From assembly GCA_000381605.1 (NCBI GenBank), contig KB906754.1, forward strand, positions 827,147 to 891,146: 64,000 nt of DNA, in the 5' to 3' direction. How positions within the stretch are numbered: the first letter of the stretch is position 1; each line of letters starts with the position of its first letter. Shown here piece after piece: positions 12,755 through 20,940 of the stretch. A program made the translations under genes and the position numbers. This stretch comes from Acidobacteriaceae bacterium KBS 89. Its GTDB lineage: Bacteria; Acidobacteriota; Terriglobia; Terriglobales; Acidobacteriaceae. The notes under the pieces are model-generated. The model was not told where the DNA came from and searched no databases. It saw only the letters and a program-made list of their open reading frames with translations.

Positions 12755-12976
12755 GGTGAAACTCCTTCTAATTTGATGAAAATCTATAACTTTTGGCTCA
12801 CGGCGTTCGGTGAGTCTTGGGGCCCGATTTTTGAGGCAACTTCTCGGCTAAAAGCGCTGGCAGGTTATGCCGGGTCTGGGGAGGCGTCGGCGGCAAAGGA
12901 GCAAAAAACTAGAGATACAAACCAAATGTCTGGGGTGTTGCAGTCGTGAAAGTAACGCCCCCTGTAGGGTCTGTCA

Positions 12977-13000
12977 AGTATAAAGCACAACATGTTGTGT
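12977..13000 (-). promoter_or_regulatory. NrdR-like box with overlapping -10 region, nrdJ promoter
   Basis: CACAACATGTTGTG at 12986-12999 is a perfect 14-base palindrome. The 16-base window 12985-13000 agrees with the recalled NrdR box (acaCwAtATaTwGtgt) at 13 of 16 positions. On the nrdJ strand it is followed at once by TATACT (12977-12982), a good -10 hexamer, so a bound repressor would block the promoter. NrdR normally uses two boxes about 31 bases apart; a much weaker palindrome, CCCATATTAATGGG, lies at 13015-13028 (29 bases centre to centre). The assignment is inference. Confidence 0.5.
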
Positions 13001-13161
13001 TGCCTGTGCGAATACCCATATTAATGGGAGGTAAATGCGTTCCAGCCGCGAAAAATAGGGGTTTTGGCTGTGGATTTTCGCTGGAGGGCGCGAAATTGGT
13101 GGGGTTTACTGGTCAGTAATAGGCATCGTTTGAGGGTAGGCGCGATGGGGAGGAAGGGCAA

Positions 13162-13198
13162 GGTGCAGGAGTGGTGCAGGTTGGTGTGGATGGGGGTG
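13162..13198 (-). repeat. Phased CACCA array, copy near nrdJ
   Basis: On the plus strand GGTG/TGGTG steps occur at about 13162, 13172, 13182 and 13194, i.e. CACCA on the minus strand every 10-12 bases. About 100 bases further along that strand, CCAAAACCCC follows, as it does after the better array at 16385-16445. The two arrays flank the gntR-ABC operon in opposite orientation. Confidence 0.35.
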
Positions 13199-13310
13199 GA
13201 AATGTGGGAAAGGGGGACGTTTCTGAAGTTGTTTGAGGCCGACGGCATGGGTGAGTTTAGGGTATCGGGATCTTCCTTTCCGCGAAAATGGCCCAGCTTA
13301 GAAGCCGTCG

Positions 13311-13332
13311 CGAAGGGTGGGGCACCCGGCCA
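13311..13332. repeat. Short GGGTGGGGCACCCGGCCA element
   Basis: CGAAGGGTGGGGCACCCGGC is partly self-complementary (GGGTG with CACCC) and shares its CACCCGGCCA end with the copies at 5609 and 6343. It lies just behind the stop of the ABC permease gene, so it could also act as a weak hairpin at that transcript's end. Confidence 0.35.
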
Positions 13333-13355
13333 TTTGCCGAGCCCCTGAGGCTCCT

Positions 13356-14903
13356 TTAATCCGCCTTCGCAGGAGAGGTTTGGAAGCGGATGTTGGGCCG
13401 GTAGGGGAGACGCACGGCCGGAATCAAGAGGTCAATTTGGGACTTATCAACCAGGGTGTATTCGGTAAAGCTGATGGGAGTACCGGGGCAGAGATAGGTT
13501 CGGTTTGACCGTTCATTGATGGTGAAGCCCTGGCCGGGAAAGTAGAGGGAAGAAGTCCAGACTGACGTGATTCCAAAGTCCGCGGGGGTGTTCCCAAGGT
13601 GGCCGGCCCATCCTGTGGCAGAGACCGGGGTGGTGTCCGGGGGCTGTTCTTGCGAGCATAGCTGATGGGACCACATGGCGGTGAAGCGAGTGAGCCGCGG
13701 CTCGCGCATGGGAAATCGGCACTGAAACGAGGTGTAGTCATTCCCACCCTGGGAGCAGATGCCGCCATCGGGTGTGGTGAATCCTTCTTCTCCTGTGATG
13801 GCCTGTCTGGTGGCCCCGGCGCGAATTCGAGAGACCGCCCAAGTGATGCGGACTTGTACTGAAAGGTCCTTCACCTTTTCGAGAAAAGCCTGGTTGACCC
13901 TGACGTCGACCGCGGAGTTGGGTTCGGCAGAGGTGAAAAATTGTCCGTCAAATTGCCAGAAGGAAGACCAGTGCAGGCCATTTGGAGCCGTGATTGTGAC
14001 CATGACTGAATTTGCGCGCACGGCCGTACCTGCGGCTACGCCCGAAACTGTAAGTGGGAACTGAAGCGGTAGTTCCGCGTTGCTGCTGCCGTATGCAGTG
14101 ACGTGGGGTGACGAATCGGAATTGAATTCGAGGCGAGCTGGTGGCGGCATGCTGGTAGAAGACGGAGGGTATTCGATGCGAACAAGCGCGGACCCGGGCC
14201 ACGGGAAGGCGCTGATCCCGACAGTCGCGGCGGCCACGACGAGGAGCCAACGGGACAGACGAACATTCCGGGTGGCGTATTGCAAGACAATCGTCGCGAT
14301 ACAGAGAGAGCACAGTACGAAGTGAACGATGTCGCCTCTGTAGGTGTCTGGATCGCCGGAGGAAAAGAGAAGGCCAGCGACCGCCACCAAACCCGCGATG
14401 TAGACGACGGAGGCCAGCAACCAAAGAACTGCCCGGGCGAAGCCTGAGGTAACCGTGGCGACGGCTGCGATAGGGACTACCAGAATGAGTGTTATCAGGA
14501 ACAGATTGAAGAACAGGCCAGGCAGATACGACAACGGATGAAAGCCTGCCTCCCGCAACAGAAGACTTTGTGCAATGAGGAAGGGCACGTAGAGGAAGGC
14601 AGCGAGAAAGAGGAATTTGGCCGCAAGGAGTTTCTGCCACTGATACGGCCGAGTAACCCAGAACTGACTCTCGCCGACCAGCGGCTCACTGTGGATGAGA
14701 CGTGTGACCATCACCCACCAAGTTACGGGGACTAGAACGGCCACAACGCTTGCCAGAACGTCCGGCATGCGGGAGGTATGCCATCCCGTGGCCCACGTGA
14801 CAGGGTAAATCTTCACAAAGATCGCTGTTACCACAAGGGAGGCGAGGACCTCTGGCCAGAGGTGGCGGATGTCTTTTTTGAAGATGTGGATGACCTGGCT
14901 CAT
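13356..14903 (-). CDS. ABC transporter permease of the YtrA-type operon
   Basis: A 515-residue protein. Roughly residues 15-240 contain about seven hydrophobic segments, including an AVAAVATV-like core and LLVVAAATVGI. The remaining 270 residues are hydrophilic and probably extracytoplasmic. Its start overlaps the stop of the ATPase gene by 4 bases (ATGA), so translation is coupled, and it would form the membrane half of the exporter encoded here. The sequence does not show the MacB/FtsX motif; it resembles the large, poorly characterised permeases that accompany YtrB-like ATPases. The substrate is unknown; related operons in Firmicutes respond to cell-wall stress. The large C-terminal soluble domain is unusual and was not recognised. 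Confidence 0.75.
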   Translation of the reverse strand: MSQVIHIFKKDIRHLWPEVLASLVVTAIFVKIYPVTWATGWHTSRMPDVLASVVAVLVPVTWWVMVTRLIHSEPLVGESQFWVTRPYQWQKLLAAKFLFLAAFLYVPFLIAQSLLLREAGFHPLSYLPGLFFNLFLITLILVVPIAAVATVTSGFARAVLWLLASVVYIAGLVAVAGLLFSSGDPDTYRGDIVHFVLCSLCIATIVLQYATRNVRLSRWLLVVAAATVGISAFPWPGSALVRIEYPPSSTSMPPPARLEFNSDSSPHVTAYGSSNAELPLQFPLTVSGVAAGTAVRANSVMVTITAPNGLHWSSFWQFDGQFFTSAEPNSAVDVRVNQAFLEKVKDLSVQVRITWAVSRIRAGATRQAITGEEGFTTPDGGICSQGGNDYTSFQCRFPMREPRLTRFTAMWSHQLCSQEQPPDTTPVSATGWAGHLGNTPADFGITSVWTSSLYFPGQGFTINERSNRTYLCPGTPISFTEYTLVDKSQIDLLIPAVRLPYRPNIRFQTSPAKAD

Positions 14904-15823
14904 GCTTCTCTTCCCTTCTGCGCAGATGAGTTGGTGGATGAGCTTTTGGCGATAGCTAGGAAGATCGAACGTAGCGTCATGGGGGTGAGGGTGATGTCGC
15001 GGGCGTTCGGGAAGATTTGAGCGAGTTCGGTGGCTGCTGCGCCGTCGGCGGCTTTGGTATGAGTGAAGCGGATGACGGTACCTACGGTTTGAGGTTGAAG
15101 CCAGGTGGACGGGACTGCCGCGGGGAGAGGCTGGGGCTGATTAAGCGTGATCTCGACTTCGCGGAAGCGGTCGGTGAGAGTGGCCATCTCTTCGGAGAAG
15201 AGGAGGCGGCCGCGATCAAGGTAGCCCACGTGGGTGGCGAAGGATTCGATCTCGGCGAGGTCGTGGGAGGAGAGCAGGATGGTGCTCTCGGGGGCGCGCT
15301 CGAGGAGGCCTTCGATGAGTTCGTCGCGGACGAGAGGGTCGAGGCCGGAGAAGGGTTCGTCGAGGACGATGAGCGCGGGGCGGTAGGCGAGGACGCTGGC
15401 GAGGGCGACCTTCATCTTCATGCCGCGGGAGAGATGCTTGAGCTTGCGATCGAGGGGGAGATCGAACTGGCGGAGGAGGTGCTGCTCGAGGGCGACGTCC
15501 CAGGTGGGATAGAAGGGGCGGACGTAATCGAGGAGGTAGCCGACGGTCATCCACTCGGGCAGTTCCTGATTTTCCGAGACGTAGCCGATGTGCGTGAAGA
15601 CTTCTCCAGCTACGTTGGCCGCGGGATGGCCGAGCACCTGAGCGCTGCCGGCGGTGGGGCGGAGGATGTTCATCAGGAGCTTGATGATGGTGGTTTTGCC
15701 GGCGCCGTTGGGGCCGACGAGGGCGTAGATAGCGTGCTTCGGGATGGTGAGGTCGAGACCTTTGAGCGCGTCGGTGCGGCCATAGCTGCGAGAGAGGTTC
15801 CGGGTTTGAATCACGGGGGTCAT
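14900..15823 (-). CDS. ABC transporter ATP-binding protein (YtrB-like)
   Basis: Couples ATP hydrolysis to the neighbouring permease. GPNGAGKTTI near residue 38 is the Walker A motif. The signature reads LSRGMKMKVALAS rather than LSGGQ, which is common in YtrB/BcrA-like exporters. VLDEPFSGLDPL is Walker B with the D-loop, and LLSSHDLAEIE supplies the switch histidine. At 307 residues it is slightly longer than a bare ATPase because of a C-terminal domain of about 100 residues, as in BcrA relatives. It overlaps the regulator upstream and the permease downstream by 4 bases each, so the three genes form one operon. The exported compound cannot be inferred. Confidence 0.88.
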   Translation of the reverse strand: MTPVIQTRNLSRSYGRTDALKGLDLTIPKHAIYALVGPNGAGKTTIIKLLMNILRPTAGSAQVLGHPAANVAGEVFTHIGYVSENQELPEWMTVGYLLDYVRPFYPTWDVALEQHLLRQFDLPLDRKLKHLSRGMKMKVALASVLAYRPALIVLDEPFSGLDPLVRDELIEGLLERAPESTILLSSHDLAEIESFATHVGYLDRGRLLFSEEMATLTDRFREVEITLNQPQPLPAAVPSTWLQPQTVGTVIRFTHTKAADGAAATELAQIFPNARDITLTPMTLRSIFLAIAKSSSTNSSAQKGREA

Positions 15824-16263
15824 TTTTTTCTGCGGCCTCCATCTTCGGGAGTTAGTGGGGCTTCGTCGGGACTGAGGCGGTCCCAGTGCTGGGCGATGCT
15901 GGCGAGGATGTCGTCGCGGGCGATGCCGAGACGCTTGGCTTCGACGACGAGTTGCTCGACCTCGCGACCGAGGAGCTGGGTACGCTCCTTGCGGGTGGAG
16001 TCGGGGAGCGCGGCGACGACGTTGCCTATGCCGGGACGGGTCTCGAGAAGGCCGTCGCTGACCAGCTGCGCTACGATCTTGTGGGCGGTGTTGGGGTTGA
16101 TCTTGAGCTCGCGGCTGAGGGCGCGGACGGAGGGAAATGGGTCGCCGGGGAGGAGCTGTCCGGAGATCATCGCCTTCTGCGCGGCGTAGACGACCTGCTC
16201 AAAGAGCGGAACGCCGGGCCGGAAGTGGACGCTGAAGGGAATCACAGCTGTACTATTACACAT
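15820..16263 (-). CDS. GntR-family (YtrA-type) transcriptional regulator
   Basis: A short regulator of 147 residues. The winged-helix GntR domain occupies about residues 10-80 (GVPLFEQVVYAAQKAMISGQL, PSVRALSRELKINPNTAHKIV). A tail of about 60 residues is too short for an FCD or UTRA effector domain, which is the hallmark of the YtrA subfamily. These regulators usually control the ABC genes that follow them. A perfect inverted repeat covers the chosen ATG, so autorepression is likely. An in-frame GTG at 16245 would place the whole operator upstream; neither start has a good Shine-Dalgarno sequence, so a leaderless mRNA is possible. First gene of the operon with the ATPase and permease. Confidence 0.88.
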   Translation of the reverse strand: MCNSTAVIPFSVHFRPGVPLFEQVVYAAQKAMISGQLLPGDPFPSVRALSRELKINPNTAHKIVAQLVSDGLLETRPGIGNVVAALPDSTRKERTQLLGREVEQLVVEAKRLGIARDDILASIAQHWDRLSPDEAPLTPEDGGRRKK

Positions 16264-16269
16264 AGTACA
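16249..16269 (-). promoter_or_regulatory. YtrA-type operator overlapping the regulator start
   Basis: TGTACTAT, five spacer bases, ATAGTACA: perfect 8-base arms. It spans the annotated ATG at 16263-16261. The outer GTGTA...TACA pattern agrees with operators of YtrA-type GntR regulators as I recall them. It is the natural autoregulatory site for the operon. Confidence 0.65.
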
Positions 16270-16384
16270 CTTTACTGGGAGGATTTATTTTGCTGAGAGG
16301 TTGGTGTTCCCAAAACGGGAATCCCTCAAAAATAAATCTGGAAAAAGTGGCGTTTCTTTCGAGCCTGAAAAATGACCGTCAACT

Positions 16385-16445
16385 CACCAGGTTTCACCAG
16401 CAATCCACCACGAATTCACCATCAAAAAACCACGTTCTGCACCAC
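16385..16445 (+). repeat. Helically phased CACCA array
   Basis: CACCA occurs at 16385, 16395, 16406 and 16417, a degenerate AACCA at 16428 and CACCA again at 16440, so the steps are 10, 11, 11, 11 and 12 bases, close to one turn of DNA. It is followed by GCCAAAACCCCC near 16456. It lies upstream of the gntR operon, downstream of the esterase gene, in a region free of genes. No coding potential is apparent. Confidence 0.55.
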
Positions 16446-16497
16446 GTTTTTGCCAAAACCCCCAGCAAAAAACGAGGCAAACCAGCGCCAGAAAAAT

Positions 16498-18687
16498 TTA
16501 TCGCAAAAGTGTTGCGGGCGCAGAGAGGTTGGCGGTACCGGGCAGTGGGTCGGTGAAGGTCAGGCGAGGGCCGAGCGCCTGGGTGAGATCGGGAACATCG
16601 TAGTGGAGGAGGACGCCCGGAAGGATGTCTTCCGAAGCGTCGATGGGCATGGGCGCTTTGATCAGGCTGGCGTAGCTTTCCAGCGTATGGTCGATCGTGA
16701 TGTGTTTGAGGCGGGGATCTAGAATCGCAGCATGGAGGAGAACCAGGCCAAGGTGGCCTGAGGCTTCGGCGGTGATCTTATTGGGGTCGACGGTGGTGCC
16801 GCCTGACATGAAGTTGACGGCTGCGATGGCGTCATCGACGCGGAGGCCAAGGAGAGTCTTGCCGACGAGTTCGGCGCGAAGTTCGGTGAGGTAGAAGGGG
16901 CCGAGGATGGAGGCTTTGGTCTCTTCAATGCCCGGCGGCGAGGGGCGAGGAGCGACAACCAGGACTGCAGTGCCGGCGTCGGCGAGGGCGCGGAATTTTT
17001 TGATCTCTTCGACGCGCGATGGTTCTAGGGCGGGGTCGAGGCTGTTCTTCAGGACGAGGAGTGCGGGGTGTTTGCCGTCGGAGGGGCGGTAGAACTCGGC
17101 CTGGATGTTGATGCCCGGCGCAGTAGTGAGGGTGAAACGGTGGCGGACGTGGACATCTCCTTCGGGTGGGGATGTAAGAGGCGGGGATTGCGTGTTGATG
17201 GGAGCGGTGTCGCCGGGCTTAACTGTGGCGTGAGTGACGTCGCGGACGGACTGTTGGAGTTGGGATTGGGCTAGAGATTTCGGTTTCGCCAGGGTTGCAT
17301 AGCGTTTGAGGCTGAGGGTTTGGACGGTTTCGCTGTTGGGATAGCTGGTGGAGACCTGGCCGGTTGGCGTGACTTGAAAAGCGGACGCAGGGATGTCGGC
17401 CGGTAAGGCGAAAGGAGTCGCGCCGGGTGTGGGTGGTGGTGGAAGGATGGGTTGTGCGGTCGAGTTGGCGAGGTGAGTCAGGAAGAAGGAGACGATCTGT
17501 TCGGTGAGCGGGCGGAGATTGCCGTGACGGCCGATGCCGGTAATCCACTGCAGTGGAGCGGTGGCGGCGATGGAGTTTGAGGTGTCGGGGTTGAGTGTTG
17601 GGCCGGTGGGGATGCCGGGAGCTGGGTTGTTGGTTGGAGTTCCTGCTGATGTTGGATCGAAGAGGGCGTAGAAGCGGCGGGATTCAGTGACGGTGGCAAG
17701 GGCGCCGGCGTAGGGGAACATGTCCTGGGCGGTGGAGATGATGGCGTAGGGACGGGGGGCAGCGACTTCGACCCAGTCGGGGAAGTCAAGTCCGCTCGCG
17801 ATGAAGTTTGGCGTGGATTGTTCGGAATCCTGGGGGCCGAGAGCGGGAAGGAGCGTGTCGAAGCTGGTGAGATAGCAGGCTACGGCGATGGCGTGGACGC
17901 GGGTGTCGAGTGCGCCGAGGAGTGCGGTCATGGTGCCACCACCGGAGCAGCCGAAGGCTCCGATCCGGTTTGGGTCGATCTCTGGGCGCGAGGTGAGGTA
18001 GTCGACGGCGCGGATGCCGTCCCAGGCGAAGGTGCGGGCGAGGGCGTCGCCGATGAGGGTGGGTTGAAGGCCGGCTTCGCCGTGTTCGCCGGTGGAGGCT
18101 TTGAGGAGAGTCTTTGCAGGATCGGCGGGGTCGGGGTACTGGAGACGCTCGCCCTGGCCGATGGGGTCGTAGGAGAGGACGGCGAAACCGTTGCGGGCGA
18201 AGGTGCTGGCGAAGGCGTAGTCGGTGACTTTGCCAGTGAACCCGTGGCCAGGGGCAACGATGATGGCGGGGAGTTTTTCCTGGGCAGCGGCGGGTTTCGC
18301 GTCAGGGAGATACAGGAGTGCGGTTACGGGGAAGTTCGGTTGGGAGTCGTAGAAGATTTTTTCGATGCGGAAGCCGTCAGCTTGCGTGGTGCCAAGGGAT
18401 TTTGCGTTGATGGGTGTCTTTTCGGGGAGGCCGCCGATGAGGGTGAGGATCTTTTTGCGGACCTCTTGCTGGTGGGCTTCGGCCTGGGCGCGGGTGGTGA
18501 TCGCGGCGATGGCGCTGCGCCGCGCGGCGGTATCTTTGGCGGCTATATCGTCGAGGTAGCTGGTGAGCTGGGTGCGGCCGATGTTGGCTGGGCTATTGGG
18601 ATCTAGTCTTGTTGGCGGTGATGATGTCTGCGAGGAGAGAGGAGCTGCGACGAGAAGAATGGTGGCGGCAAGATGGAGGATTCGCAT
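16498..18687 (-). CDS. Secreted alpha/beta hydrolase, acetyl esterase-like
   Basis: A 729-residue exported hydrolase. The ATG at 18687 was chosen because it starts a clear signal peptide (MRILHLAATILLVAAPLSSQ) and has AAGGCAGGA upstream; the open frame extends about 78 codons further but reads as noise. The first half is a complete alpha/beta-hydrolase: PAIIVAPGHGFTG for the oxyanion region and GAFGCSGGG with the nucleophile serine at about residue 248. The second half (from about 480) contains a second, apparently degenerate alpha/beta-hydrolase-like region without a G-x-S-x-G motif. It resembles acetyl-xylan-esterase/dienelactone-hydrolase relatives common in acidobacteria. Deacetylation of plant polysaccharides is a reasonable guess, not shown. 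Confidence 0.75.
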   Translation of the reverse strand: MRILHLAATILLVAAPLSSQTSSPPTRLDPNSPANIGRTQLTSYLDDIAAKDTAARRSAIAAITTRAQAEAHQQEVRKKILTLIGGLPEKTPINAKSLGTTQADGFRIEKIFYDSQPNFPVTALLYLPDAKPAAAQEKLPAIIVAPGHGFTGKVTDYAFASTFARNGFAVLSYDPIGQGERLQYPDPADPAKTLLKASTGEHGEAGLQPTLIGDALARTFAWDGIRAVDYLTSRPEIDPNRIGAFGCSGGGTMTALLGALDTRVHAIAVACYLTSFDTLLPALGPQDSEQSTPNFIASGLDFPDWVEVAAPRPYAIISTAQDMFPYAGALATVTESRRFYALFDPTSAGTPTNNPAPGIPTGPTLNPDTSNSIAATAPLQWITGIGRHGNLRPLTEQIVSFFLTHLANSTAQPILPPPPTPGATPFALPADIPASAFQVTPTGQVSTSYPNSETVQTLSLKRYATLAKPKSLAQSQLQQSVRDVTHATVKPGDTAPINTQSPPLTSPPEGDVHVRHRFTLTTAPGINIQAEFYRPSDGKHPALLVLKNSLDPALEPSRVEEIKKFRALADAGTAVLVVAPRPSPPGIEETKASILGPFYLTELRAELVGKTLLGLRVDDAIAAVNFMSGGTTVDPNKITAEASGHLGLVLLHAAILDPRLKHITIDHTLESYASLIKAPMPIDASEDILPGVLLHYDVPDLTQALGPRLTFTDPLPGTANLSAPATLLR

Positions 18688-18844
18688 CGTCCTGCCTTGA
18701 TACACCGCGGATAGAGCGAGGTCAATAGGTGGTCTTACCAATTTTACGAGTCGTCTTGGTGAAGAGCTAAGTGGGAGCCGGGGAACCTGCGTGTAGTGTG
18801 ATGCGTAGAAGTTGGGGAACAACGACAGATTGGTGGAGATGCGG

Positions 18845-20368
18845 ATGGAAGTGATCGATCCGGAGGAGAGGCTGGTGCGGCGAGACACTGGTGCGCGAGC
18901 CGATACGCTGGCACTGGTCACGATTGCGCTGGTGGTGACGGTGATTCACCTGCTTACCAACGGTCGTTATGGGTTTCATCGCGATGAATTTCAGTTTTTG
19001 AGCGATGCTCGGCATCTGGACTGGGGGTTTGTGGCTTATCCGCCGTTTACGCCGTTTGTGGAGCGGATTGGGCTGGAGATCTTTGGCGTTTCGATGGTGG
19101 GTTTGCGGTTGTTTTCGGTGATTGCGCAGGCTGTGGCGATTGTTGTGGCCGGGCTGATGGCGCGTGAGCTTGGTGGCGGGAGGTTAGCGCGGGTGACGTC
19201 GGCCCTGCTGGTGGCGACATCGGGGCTGCCGGTGTTCGAAGGAACGGAGTTTCAGTACTCCACATTCGATTATTTGTGGTGGGTGTTAATTGCTTATTTC
19301 GTCATTCGGTTGCTGAAGACGGAGGACCCACGGTGGTGGGTTGCGATTGGGGCGGCGATCGGCGCAGGCTTGATGACGAAGTACACGATTTGTTTTTTTG
19401 TCGCGGGAGTTCTGGGTGGGATGCTGCTGACCAGCGCGCGGCGATTCTTTTTGAGCGGGTGGTTCTGGTGCGGGGTTGGGGTGGCGGTGGTGATCTTTCT
19501 GCCCAACCTTTTGTGGCAGGTGCGGCATGGATTTATTTCGGTGCATTTTTTGCAGCACATCCATACGCGGGACGTTGGCCAGGGGCGGGCGAATGGATTT
19601 TTGCGGGATCAATTCATTATCTGCGCGAACATCGTTGCCGCGCCCTTGTGGGTCGCGGGGTTGGTGAGTTTCTTCCGAGACCGGCGCTATCGAATGCTTG
19701 GATGGATGTACGTTATCCCGCTGGCGCTGTTTATGCTCGGAAAAGGGCGGGGATATTATCTGGCGGCGGCGTATCCGATGCTGATGGCGATGGGCGCGGT
19801 GGTGGGAGAGCGATGGGTGCAGTCGCTGAGGAGCCCCTGGGGACGCGTTGTGGAGGGTGTTTTTTTTACCGGCGTGGCAGCTTGGGGGCTGTTTGTTTAT
19901 GCGCTGATTGTTCCGCTGGCTTCGAGTGGGCCGCTACGACAGTTTGCGTTGAAGAATAATGGCGACCTGCGGGAGGAGCTGGGGTGGAGCGAGTTGGTAC
20001 AACAGGTGGCCTCGATTCGCGACTCGCTGCCCGCCGAGCAGCGAGCGAGTGTAGGCGTGTTTACTGCGAACTATGGGGAGCAGGGTGCTGTTGAGATTCT
20101 GGGGCCGAAGTACGGTTTGCCTATGCCGATCAGCCGGACGAATTCGGCGTGGCTGCGCGGCTATCCTGCAGAGCACCCAACGACGCTGATTGTGCTGGGA
20201 TTTTCGAAGGCGACCGCAGAGAAGGCGTTTACAGGCTGTCAGCTTGCCGGACAAGTCAGCAATCCGGATGGGGTTTCGAATGAAGAGAAGGGCGGGAGCA
20301 TCTATGTGTGCGGGCCGCCGCGTTTACCGTGGCCTGAGTTCTGGATCCAGTATCAAAATTTTGGGTGA
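18845..20368 (+). CDS. GT39-family membrane glycosyltransferase
   Basis: A 507-residue multipass protein resembling PMT_2/ArnT-like GT-C enzymes, which move a sugar from a polyprenyl phosphate donor on the outer face of the inner membrane. The N-terminal loop GFHRDEFQFLSDARHLDWG carries the Asp-Glu pair expected of the catalytic site, followed by YPPFTPF, typical of this subgroup. About ten hydrophobic segments follow, then a soluble C-terminal domain of roughly 140 residues. ATG 18845 has GGTGGAG 6 bases upstream; upstream in-frame ATG 18839 and TTG 18812 are less likely. It is divergent from the esterase. The acceptor is unknown. Confidence 0.8.
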   Translation: MEVIDPEERLVRRDTGARADTLALVTIALVVTVIHLLTNGRYGFHRDEFQFLSDARHLDWGFVAYPPFTPFVERIGLEIFGVSMVGLRLFSVIAQAVAIVVAGLMARELGGGRLARVTSALLVATSGLPVFEGTEFQYSTFDYLWWVLIAYFVIRLLKTEDPRWWVAIGAAIGAGLMTKYTICFFVAGVLGGMLLTSARRFFLSGWFWCGVGVAVVIFLPNLLWQVRHGFISVHFLQHIHTRDVGQGRANGFLRDQFIICANIVAAPLWVAGLVSFFRDRRYRMLGWMYVIPLALFMLGKGRGYYLAAAYPMLMAMGAVVGERWVQSLRSPWGRVVEGVFFTGVAAWGLFVYALIVPLASSGPLRQFALKNNGDLREELGWSELVQQVASIRDSLPAEQRASVGVFTANYGEQGAVEILGPKYGLPMPISRTNSAWLRGYPAEHPTTLIVLGFSKATAEKAFTGCQLAGQVSNPDGVSNEEKGGSIYVCGPPRLPWPEFWIQYQNFG

Positions 20369-20378
20369 GGCAATTCGT

Positions 20379-20855
20379 CTATGACGCTCTGGCGCGACTG
20401 AGGCGTTGCCGGAGTTGGGACGTGGCTTCGCGGTGACAGAGGAGACAGAGGGTGCGGAGGTTGTCGAGGTCGCATTGGCCTCCGCCCTCGGCCACGGGGC
20501 GGATGTGGTCGGCGTCCCAGAGGCTGCGGCGCGTGGTGATGGATTTCATTCCGTAGAGATGGAGACCTGCGATGCGGGCGGGGCCTCGTGCCCGTTTGAG
20601 TGCGTTGTAGGCGGCAATGGTGTCGGTGCTGCAGACGGCGCAGATGCCGCGGTCGCGGGCGAAAACCTGGTCGCGAAGGTAGCCGGGGTCGGTGCGGAGG
20701 CGCCATTGGTGGACGCAGTAGTCACTGCAGAAGGTGCGGCGACGTTTGGCGAGAATTTCGAGTTCGCACCAGCGACACAGCGGCAAGCCATTGGGGCCAA
20801 TGGGCAAAGCGCGGCGTGTAGTTCGGCCGCCGGCGAGTGTGCGGGTGGGAAGCAT
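20379..20855 (-). CDS. HNH endonuclease family protein
   Basis: A 158-residue protein with two zinc-binding parts. An N-terminal CRWCE and a FCSDYC pair form a first knuckle. The HNH core follows: CAVC near residue 75, DADHIRPVAEGG around 113 with the catalytic His, then DNLRTLCLLCHREAT with the second Cys pair. Such stand-alone HNH proteins occur in phage, restriction and DNA-repair settings, and their target is unknown. No methyltransferase or helicase partner is nearby, so there is no evidence for a restriction system. It converges with the GT39-like gene, whose stop lies 10 bases away. Confidence 0.82.
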   Translation of the reverse strand: MLPTRTLAGGRTTRRALPIGPNGLPLCRWCELEILAKRRRTFCSDYCVHQWRLRTDPGYLRDQVFARDRGICAVCSTDTIAAYNALKRARGPARIAGLHLYGMKSITTRRSLWDADHIRPVAEGGGQCDLDNLRTLCLLCHREATSQLRQRLSRARAS

Positions 20856-20940
20856 CCTTTTTTTCAGGATAGGGTGCGGTCGGCGGTTTGAGGATGATGA
20901 GGTGGGTTCCCCATGCTTTTGGGATCGGGCAGCAGGCGGG

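Larger units (their letters stand above)
12755..13355. other. Intergenic region: nrdJ leader and upstream repeat tract
   Basis: About 600 bases between nrdJ and the ABC permease. The first part (to about 12970) would be a transcribed leader of nrdJ of about 215 bases; no B12-box or other known riboswitch core was recognised in it. The middle carries the NrdR-like box. The part from 13035 to 13210 is a TGGTG-rich tract with GGGGTTTTGGCT near 13056. The end carries the CGAAGGGTGGGGCACCCGGCCA element (13311-13332). Confidence 0.5.

Noticed and set aside
12755-13355. Cobalamin riboswitch upstream of nrdJ
   Set aside because: Expected for a B12-dependent enzyme, but no B12-box core or matching stem order could be identified by eye.
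20379-20855. Restriction-modification system around the HNH protein
   Set aside because: No methyltransferase, helicase or specificity subunit is adjacent; only the single HNH protein is present.
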